From assembly GCA_035461175.1 (NCBI GenBank), contig DATHVR010000024.1, positions 1 through 35,976 on the forward strand: a stretch of 35,976 nucleotides of DNA, read 5' to 3'. The notes under the pieces are model-generated. The model worked only from the letters and a program-made list of their open reading frames with translations. It did no database searches and was not told the origin of the DNA. The translations under genes were made by a program, and so were the position numbers. The DNA comes from DATHVR01 sp035461175 (lineage in GTDB: Bacteria; Actinomycetota; Acidimicrobiia; Spongiisociales; ZC4RG35). Below, in pieces: positions 30,502 to 35,976 of this stretch; position 1 is the stretch's first letter, and every line of letters begins with the position of its first letter.

Positions 30502-31713
30502 TTACTCGGCGGAGCGGAAAGCCTCCCGCCACTTCATCCTGCCCCCGAAGCGGAGCAGGCCGCCGGCGTAGACCCGCCCCGCCAGGCGGACCATCACCAC
30601 GATGGAGCCCACGGTGATCAGGACCGCCAAGATCATCTCCCACGGTTCGATGGTGCGCAGGGCGAGACGGATGGGAGCGACATAGGGAGCAGTGAAGGGG
30701 ATGAACGTCCCCACCACCGCCACCACCCCATCGGGCTCATTGAGAGCCTGGAAGCTGAGGAAGTAGCCCACCACCGCCAGTATCGAGAGCGGGGCCGCCG
30801 CACTCTGGGCGTCCTCCATTCGTGATACCAGCGCCCCCGCCGCCCCGAACAGGGTGGCGTAGAGCACGAAGCCGAGGATGAACCACCCCACCAGCGCCAC
30901 CACCGAGTCGAGCGGGAGCGAAGGCACATCGAAGGCGTTGGTGATTCGCAAGCCGATCATGGCCACCGTCAGCAGGATCACCAATTGGCCCAGTCCGAGC
31001 AGGCCGATGCCGACCAGCTTGCCGGCGAAGATCTGCCAGGGGCGCAGGGTCGACAGCAGAACCTCCACCACGCGGTTGGTCTTCTCCTCGGTGACGCCCG
31101 ACAACATCCAGCTGCCGTACGTGAGCACCGCGATGTACATCAGGATGAGGCCGACGAAGGCGATCAGCCCCCGCAGTTCCGCTTCGTTGTCCTCGGCACC
31201 GTTGAGATTCCGGACTTCGAGCGGCTCGGAGGCCAGCAGCTCGAGCACCTCGGCCGCCTCCTCGTTGGAAGCAACCAGGTCCTGAACCCGGCGGGTCCCG
31301 GCCGCTTCCTGGAGTAGCCCGGTCATGGAGCCACCCGGGCCGCCAAAGGCGTTGCCGGTCCCGGGAACCACGAGCTCCTGCCCGTCGACCAGAATCGCCT
31401 CGATCTCGCCCTCATCCAGGGCAGTCTCGGCCGCAGTGAGGTCTTCGAATACGGTAGTCTCAAAATCGTCGGGCTCTTCCTCGCCCGCCCGCTCCCCCGC
31501 CAGGGCGGAGGCGGTGGAGACGATCGGTTCTCCACCCTCGCCCACGATCCCCACCTGGTAGGTGGTGGGATCCCCCCCGAAGAGGGCGGGCAGGGCGATG
31601 GCTCCGCCCAGGAGGATGAGGGTGAAGATGGTGGAGACGATGTAGGCCTTGGAACGGCCCCGCTCGCGGAGTTCACGCCACGCCACCAGTCGAATCGCTT
31701 CGAACGAGTTCAT
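30502..31713 (-). CDS. ABC-2 type exporter permease (NatB-like)
   Basis: A protein of 403 residues. A membrane segment at about 24-44 (IVSTIFTLILLGGAIALP) is followed by a long outer loop of about 150 residues and five or so C-terminal membrane segments. 'TEEKTNRVVEVLLSTLRPWQIFAGKLVGIG' in parts is typical of NatB/CcmB-like ABC-2 permeases. ATG at 31713 overlaps the ATPase stop by four bases. With the ATPase it would export an unknown substrate, perhaps Na+, an antimicrobial or a lipid. Confidence 0.88.
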   Translation of the reverse strand: MNSFEAIRLVAWRELRERGRSKAYIVSTIFTLILLGGAIALPALFGGDPTTYQVGIVGEGGEPIVSTASALAGERAGEEEPDDFETTVFEDLTAAETALDEGEIEAILVDGQELVVPGTGNAFGGPGGSMTGLLQEAAGTRRVQDLVASNEEAAEVLELLASEPLEVRNLNGAEDNEAELRGLIAFVGLILMYIAVLTYGSWMLSGVTEEKTNRVVEVLLSTLRPWQIFAGKLVGIGLLGLGQLVILLTVAMIGLRITNAFDVPSLPLDSVVALVGWFILGFVLYATLFGAAGALVSRMEDAQSAAAPLSILAVVGYFLSFQALNEPDGVVAVVGTFIPFTAPYVAPIRLALRTIEPWEMILAVLITVGSIVVMVRLAGRVYAGGLLRFGGRMKWREAFRSAE

Positions 31714-32597
31714 CGCACGGCCTCCCGGAACAGATCGGTAAGGGTCGGGGTGGTGTAGACGAAGTGGCGAACCGCTCCGGTCCGCTCGGCCTCGGCGAGA
31801 ACCCGGCGGACGTCGGTGGCGGCATCGACCATCAGGATGTGGCGTCCATCCGCCACCTCGGCCGAATGGATGCCCTCCAGGGTGGAGAGGACGGTTTCGA
31901 TGGGGCCTTCCATCTCCACCTCCAGCCGGCGGATGGGGGAAGCGTCCTTGAGCCGGCGGACGTCTCCCGCCATCACGATCCGGCCCTGGCTGATCACGGC
32001 TACCTCGTCGCAGATGTCCTCGACCAGGTCCAGTTGATGCGACGAGAACACGACCGAACGACCCTGGGAAGTCTGGTTGCGGAGTACGTCGGCCATCGTG
32101 TCCACTCCCAGCGGGTCGAGCCCCGAGAAGGGCTCGTCGAGCACCATCAGATCCGGGTCGTGGACCAGGGCCGCCGCCAGTTGGACCCGCTGCTGGTTGC
32201 CGTGGGATAGGTCCTCGGTGGGAGAGTCGCGCCGGTCGCCGAGACCGAGCGTGTCTAGCCAGCGGTCGGCGGCGGCGCCGGCCTCGGCCGCGTTCAGGCC
32301 GTGGATCCGGCCCATGTATTTGAGCTGGTCATGGGCCTTCATCTTCGGATACAACCCCCGCTGCTCGGGCATGTAGCCGAATCGCATTCTCACCCCGGGC
32401 GTGATGGCGGAACCTTGCCATCGCACCTCGCCGTGGTCGGGGGTCACGAGTCCGAAGATGGATCGCATCGTGGTGGTCTTGCCGGCACCGTTCGGTCCCA
32501 GGAACCCCAGCATCTTGCCGGGATGGACCTCGAAGCTGGCCCCGTCCAGGGCGATCACATCCTCGTATCGCTTGTACAGGTCGTCGATCTCGAGCAT
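31710..32597 (-). CDS. ABC exporter ATP-binding protein (NatA-like)
   Basis: A protein of 295 residues. Walker A GPNGAGKTTTM, signature 'LSHGNQQRVQLAAAL' (H in place of the usual G), Walker B LMVLDEPFSGLDP and H-loop VFSSHQLDLVEDICDEV. The C-terminal part is the DUF4162-type extension seen in NatA-like proteins. ATG at 32597 was chosen over GTG 32606 because TACCGT lies seven bases before it; with -35 AGGACA at 17 bases this gives a leaderless promoter. Divergent from the kinase/regulator operon at 32707. Confidence 0.9.
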   Translation of the reverse strand: MLEIDDLYKRYEDVIALDGASFEVHPGKMLGFLGPNGAGKTTTMRSIFGLVTPDHGEVRWQGSAITPGVRMRFGYMPEQRGLYPKMKAHDQLKYMGRIHGLNAAEAGAAADRWLDTLGLGDRRDSPTEDLSHGNQQRVQLAAALVHDPDLMVLDEPFSGLDPLGVDTMADVLRNQTSQGRSVVFSSHQLDLVEDICDEVAVISQGRIVMAGDVRRLKDASPIRRLEVEMEGPIETVLSTLEGIHSAEVADGRHILMVDAATDVRRVLAEAERTGAVRHFVYTTPTLTDLFREAVR

Positions 32598-32706
32598 GTC
32601 CTCCACGGTACGGCTTGCTTCGGGCCATGTCCTCCGCCGCCGGGGGGATCCGCCTATCCGCCTGCCGGGGGAAGCAACCTGGGCGGGTGTGGCTTAGCCT
32701 GCCGGT
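32598..32706. promoter_or_regulatory. Divergent promoter region with inverted 7-mers
   Basis: The minus-strand -10 TACCGT (32605-32610) serves the exporter and the plus-strand -10 TAGCCT (32695-32700) serves the kinase, six bases before its GTG. TTGCTTC (32615-32621) and GAAGCAA (32671-32677) form an inverted pair across the gap, each in a promoter. They may be response-regulator sites. Confidence 0.45.
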
Positions 32707-33891
32707 GTGGAATCCGCTCCGCCCCGCCTCCGCATCTGGGACTGGATCGCCTCCGGGCTCTTGTTCGTGCTCGCCTGGCTGGGCGACTTCGTCAACCGCT
32801 CGGCCCTGCCGGAGCTGGGGACGCCGGTCCCAGTCGAGGATGTGGTCCTGCTCGCCCTGCTCGCCTTCGGTGTGACCTTCCGGCGCCGCTACCCCCTCTC
32901 CGTTCTCACCGGCACCACCGCCCTCTTTCTGGCCGTGCGGATCCAGGGCGTGCCGGAGGGGAGCCTCACCGCCATCATCCTCTTCCTCGCCCTCTTCTCG
33001 GCCGGCGCCTACAGCCAACACCCCCGCCGGGACCTGATCCGGGGGGCGGCGATCGCCGTTTCGATGGGAGTGCTGGTGTGGTCCCTCTACGCCAACGCCG
33101 AGGGTCTTCCGGGCAGCGTCGTCGCCTACCAGGTGTTCTCGCTCCTCATCAATGTTGTCTTCTTCGGCGCCGGGTGGGTGATGGGAGATCTGTGGCGGCG
33201 ACGGGGGGAGGATCAGGTCGAGCTCCGGCGTCGGGCGGACGAACTCGAGGCGCAGCGGCACCAGCTGGCCGAGCAGGCCGTCGCCAACGAACGGTTGCGC
33301 ATCGCCCAGGAGCTCCACGACGTCGTCGGCCACCACGTGAGCGTGATGGGCGTTCAGGCGGGAGCGGCCCGTCGCACCCTCGGTTCCGACCGCGAGAAGG
33401 TTGCCGGCCTGCTGGCCGGGATCGAGGACTCCGGTCGCCAGACGGTGGCGGAGATGGGCCGTCTCGTCGGTCTGCTCCGCCAGCCGGGTGACCAGGACCT
33501 GGAGCCCCAGCCCCGCCTCGACGGTCTCGACGAGCTGGTCGAACAGATGCGCTCGGCCGGCCTGGAAATCCGGCTGCATCGACTCGGTGCAGTCCGGCCG
33601 CTGGACGAGACCGCAGATCTGTCGGCCTACCGGATCGTGCAGGAGGCGCTCACCAACGCCCTCAAGCACGCCAGTGCCCCCCAGGCCGAGGTCGTGGTCG
33701 GCTACCTGGCCGAGAATCTCGAGCTGCGGATACGGAACCCGGCCATCGATGGCGGAGAACCGGACTCGGGCCGGGGCCTGGTGGGGATGCGGGAGCGGGC
33801 CGCCTTCGCCGGGGGATCCCTCGAGGTGGGACAGAAGCACGATGGCTGGTTCGAGGTGAGGGCCAACATCCCCTACCGGAGGTCGCCGTGA
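32707..33891 (+). CDS. NarL-type sensor histidine kinase
   Basis: A membrane kinase of 394 residues. Five or so membrane segments fill residues 10-160 without a large outer loop, as in intramembrane-sensing kinases. A coiled coil follows, then the HisKA_3 dimerisation domain with phosphoacceptor His204 in AQELHDVVGHH, and the ATPase with N-box 'VQEALTNALKHASAPQAEV' and 'GRGLVGMRERAAFAGGSLEV'. The GTG start at 32707 is six bases after TAGCCT. Its stop overlaps the regulator start by four bases. Divergent from a NatAB-like exporter, which it may control. Confidence 0.94.
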   Translation: MESAPPRLRIWDWIASGLLFVLAWLGDFVNRSALPELGTPVPVEDVVLLALLAFGVTFRRRYPLSVLTGTTALFLAVRIQGVPEGSLTAIILFLALFSAGAYSQHPRRDLIRGAAIAVSMGVLVWSLYANAEGLPGSVVAYQVFSLLINVVFFGAGWVMGDLWRRRGEDQVELRRRADELEAQRHQLAEQAVANERLRIAQELHDVVGHHVSVMGVQAGAARRTLGSDREKVAGLLAGIEDSGRQTVAEMGRLVGLLRQPGDQDLEPQPRLDGLDELVEQMRSAGLEIRLHRLGAVRPLDETADLSAYRIVQEALTNALKHASAPQAEVVVGYLAENLELRIRNPAIDGGEPDSGRGLVGMRERAAFAGGSLEVGQKHDGWFEVRANIPYRRSP

Positions 33892-34547
33892 TCCGGGTAG
33901 CTCTCTCCGACGACCACGCCATCGTGAGGGCGGGGTTCAGGCTCATCCTCGAGACCGAACCCGACATCGAGGTGGTGGGGGAGGCGTCCGAGGGTCGGGA
34001 AGCGGTGAGGCTGGCGGCGCTGGAGAGGCCGGACGTGTTCCTGATGGACGTGCAGATGCCGGGAACCAACGGACTCGAGGCCACCCGGCTCATCGCTGAG
34101 AAGGCGCCGGATGTGCGGGTCCTCATCCTCACCACTTTCGAGCGAGACGATTACGTGTTCGGCGCCCTGCGCAACGGAGCGGCCGGCTTCCTGCTCAAGA
34201 ACTCCCCGCCCGAGGACGTGATCGATGCGGTCCGCACCGTCGCCGGGGGCGATTCGCTGCTGGCTCCATCGGTCACCCGGCGCATCATCGAAGAGTTCGT
34301 GCGCAACGGAGGGACGCCGGTCCCTTCTCCGGAACTCGATTCACTCACCGACAGGGAGCGTCAGGTGCTGGTGCAGGTAGGCCGGGGCCTGTCCAACCGG
34401 GAGATCGCCGAAGCGCTGTTCGTGGGAGAGGCAACGGTCAAGAGCCATGTGTCGGCGATTCTCGCCAAACTCGGGCTCAGGGATAGGGTTCAGGCGGTGG
34501 TTTTCGCCTACGAGGCAGGTCTGATCCGACCTGGGGGTGACCGATGA
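33888..34547 (+). CDS. NarL/LuxR-type response regulator
   Basis: A regulator of 219 residues. The receiver has D8/D9 (SDDH), phosphoacceptor Asp54 (FLMDVQMPG), Thr of LTTF and Lys of LLKN. The LuxR-type HTH is 'LTDRERQVLVQVGRGLSNREIAEALFVGEATVKSHVSAILAKLGL' in parts. GTG at 33888 overlaps the kinase stop, and its own stop overlaps the lipoprotein ATG by four bases, so the three genes are translationally coupled. Confidence 0.96.
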   Translation: MIRVALSDDHAIVRAGFRLILETEPDIEVVGEASEGREAVRLAALERPDVFLMDVQMPGTNGLEATRLIAEKAPDVRVLILTTFERDDYVFGALRNGAAGFLLKNSPPEDVIDAVRTVAGGDSLLAPSVTRRIIEEFVRNGGTPVPSPELDSLTDRERQVLVQVGRGLSNREIAEALFVGEATVKSHVSAILAKLGLRDRVQAVVFAYEAGLIRPGGDR

Positions 34548-35941
34548 GACGGCTGCTGACGATCTTGCTGACCCTGGTGCTGGTGGCCGGGTGCGCCGAC
34601 AACGGTGCCGACACCACCACCTCGACCACCGTTACTCCAGGAACGAGCGCTCCCGACACCACCGGGGCGCCCCCCACCTCGGCAGCTCCCGGCACGACTT
34701 CGGGCGAAGAGGCACCCCTCGACACCCGTGTGGCATGGCTGGCGGAACTGTTCAACCTGGGAGCGCTGGAAGAGTCCGACTACCAGGCAACCTTCACCCA
34801 GGAGTTCATCGACGCCGTTCCCTACCCGGACTTCCTTCCCATCGTCCAGCAGATCTCGGCGGTCGGGCAGGGCTGGAGCGTGGGCGAGTTCGAATCTCGC
34901 GAAGGCAACGAGGCCACGGTCCTGCTCGAGTCCGCCGACGGCCAGTCGGTCCGTGCCCTCATCTCGATCGAAGGGGACGTGCCGCATCGTATCTCCGGCC
35001 TCCTCCTCCAGCCGGGGGAGCCCCCGACTCTGGAAGATCCTCCCAAGGATCTGGAATCGGCCGTCACCCGCCTGGACGGCATGGGCGCGCTGGAACTGAC
35101 GGTGATGGAAGTCGAGGGCGGCCAGTGTGAGCCGATTACGACCGCCGGCAGCGGTGAGCCCGCCCCGGTCGCCTCCGCCATCAAGCTGTTCGTCCTCGCC
35201 GCCGTGGCCGATGCCGTGGAAGCGGGCGAGTTCGACTGGGACACCGACATCACCATTCAGGAGGATCTCAAGTCGGTCCCCACCGGGGTCCTCCAGAAGG
35301 AGGAGGAAGGTGTGACCTTTTCCGTGCGGGAGGTGGCCGAGACGATGATCGCCTTCTCCGACAACACCGGCACCGACCACCTCATCGACCTGGTGGGTCG
35401 GGAGGCGGTCGAGCAGGCTTTGATCGATCACGGCATGGAAGACCCCGGCCGCAACATCCCCTTCATGAACACAATGGAGTTGACCGCTCTCAAGCTCGGT
35501 CCCGCCTCCGGCCTCGCCACTCAGTGGATCGACGCCGACGAGGCCGGCCGGCGCTCGATTCTCGAGCAGATCTCCGACATCACGCCGGCCGACATTCCCC
35601 TCGCCGAGTTCGGCGAACCCAAGCATCCCGACTCCATCGAGTGGTTCGCCACCCCCGCCGACATGTGCCGGGTACTGGTCGACCTGTGGGAGATGGGCGA
35701 GCCGGTCACCCAGATCCTCACCATCAACCCGGGCCTCCCCGACGAGGCCGCCGCCTTCGAGTCCATCGCCTTCAAAGGCGGCTCCGAACCGGGAGTGGTG
35801 TCGATGAACTGGCTGGTGGAACGGACCGATGGGCGCCAGTTCGTGATCGCCGGCTCGCTGGTCGATCCTGAGCAACCCCTGGACGAACTCGAGGCCAGCC
35901 TCCTCTTCGGAGCGCTCCGGGACCTGGTCGCCGACCTCTGA
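34544..35941 (+). CDS. Lipoprotein with class A beta-lactamase-like fold (LpqF/ORF12-like)
   Basis: A protein of 465 residues. The lipobox LVAGC ends at about residue 17, followed by a Thr/Pro/Ser-rich linker to about 55. Residues 60-155 resemble the SnoaL-like N-domain of ORF12-type proteins. Residues 170-465 are a beta-lactamase fold with S-A-I-K (211-214, SxxK), SDN (272-274) and KGG (411-413, in place of KTG). The class A Glu166 motif is not evident. LpqF of mycobacteria and ORF12 of clavulanic acid clusters share this plan. It is the third gene of the kinase/regulator operon. An esterase or penicillin-binding role is possible; beta-lactam hydrolysis is unproven. Confidence 0.87.
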   Translation: MRRLLTILLTLVLVAGCADNGADTTTSTTVTPGTSAPDTTGAPPTSAAPGTTSGEEAPLDTRVAWLAELFNLGALEESDYQATFTQEFIDAVPYPDFLPIVQQISAVGQGWSVGEFESREGNEATVLLESADGQSVRALISIEGDVPHRISGLLLQPGEPPTLEDPPKDLESAVTRLDGMGALELTVMEVEGGQCEPITTAGSGEPAPVASAIKLFVLAAVADAVEAGEFDWDTDITIQEDLKSVPTGVLQKEEEGVTFSVREVAETMIAFSDNTGTDHLIDLVGREAVEQALIDHGMEDPGRNIPFMNTMELTALKLGPASGLATQWIDADEAGRRSILEQISDITPADIPLAEFGEPKHPDSIEWFATPADMCRVLVDLWEMGEPVTQILTINPGLPDEAAAFESIAFKGGSEPGVVSMNWLVERTDGRQFVIAGSLVDPEQPLDELEASLLFGALRDLVADL

Positions 35942-35954
35942 CACTCCCACAGCC

Positions 35955-35976
35955 TTTTTCGCGACAGAATTGCGCG
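35955..35976. repeat. TTTTCGCG palindromic repeat, cut by the window end
   Basis: The last bases read TTTTTCGCGACAGAATTGCG, then CG, the left half of the palindromic element complete at 12878-12929. It starts 13 bases after the lipoprotein stop. The right half would lie beyond the window. Confidence 0.75.

Noticed and set aside
34544..35941. Antibiotic-resistance beta-lactamase
   Set aside because: The fold fits, but KTG is KGG, the Glu166 motif is not seen and an extra N-terminal domain is present, as in LpqF/ORF12-type proteins.
1..35976. CRISPR array
   Set aside because: The repeats found are palindromes near gene ends with irregular spacing; no regularly spaced direct repeats and no cas genes are present.

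Overview
This 36 kb window is high-GC DNA with closely packed genes, many GTG starts, repeated 4-base start/stop overlaps and many promoters that place transcription at the start codon. It is almost certainly actinobacterial. Lhr next to Nei2, an ECF sigma factor with an RskA-type anti-sigma, a lone SLH-type 'DVP' secreted protein, menaquinone methylation and a PGM1-like pre-ATP-grasp protein fit an uncultured Acidimicrobiia-like or related actinobacterium. That placement is inference. No plasmid, phage, CRISPR or complete insertion sequence was seen.

Layout. 1-6.6 kb is a translation neighbourhood: an anchored extracytoplasmic protein, serS, menG, the SRP RNA (minus strand), tadA, tRNA-Ser(GGA) with a degenerate tandem copy in front of it, tRNA-Ser(CGA), a YbaK/EbsC deacylase, a lipoprotein hydrolase and tRNA-Ser(UGA). 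tRNA-Ser(GCU) near 13.0 kb completes all four serine isoacceptors, and tRNA-Arg(ACG), the substrate of TadA, lies at 15.3 kb. 6.6-11 kb holds an SLH-type secreted protein and a minus-strand operon encoding an IclR-HTH/flavin-split-barrel fusion followed by an NMT1/THI5-type ABC importer; consecutive genes overlap by four bases. 11-18 kb holds MscS, an M50-like protein that lacks the catalytic Glu, a DUF885 hydrolase, a SnoaL-like protein, a PGM1-like ATP-grasp peptide ligase and a PfpI/DJ-1 protein.

18.2-22.1 kb looks like a small SigK-type regulon: SRPBCC-SDR operon, fasciclin protein, and ECF sigma/anti-sigma pair. A shared motif, TCATCC-N16-(C/A)CGAAC or a variant, lies in front of all three units. 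22.2-27.3 kb is Nei2-Lhr DNA repair. 27.4-28.6 kb is a divergent MarR/YceI pair with visible promoter and operators. TerC follows, preceded by a 128-base nested palindrome, then a dienoyl-CoA isomerase-type crotonase. 30.5-35.9 kb is a NatAB-like ABC exporter divergent from a three-gene operon (histidine kinase, response regulator, class A beta-lactamase-fold lipoprotein).

Two intergenic palindrome families run through the window: four copies built on TGTGGGTCGGAAGTGACGC, close to stop codons, and three built on TTTTCGCGACAGAATTGCGC. The strongest leads for something undescribed are the SigK-like promoter set around the fasciclin gene, the IclR-flavoprotein fusion in a transporter operon, the PGM1-like ligase without a biosynthetic cluster, and the kinase/regulator/beta-lactamase-fold operon.
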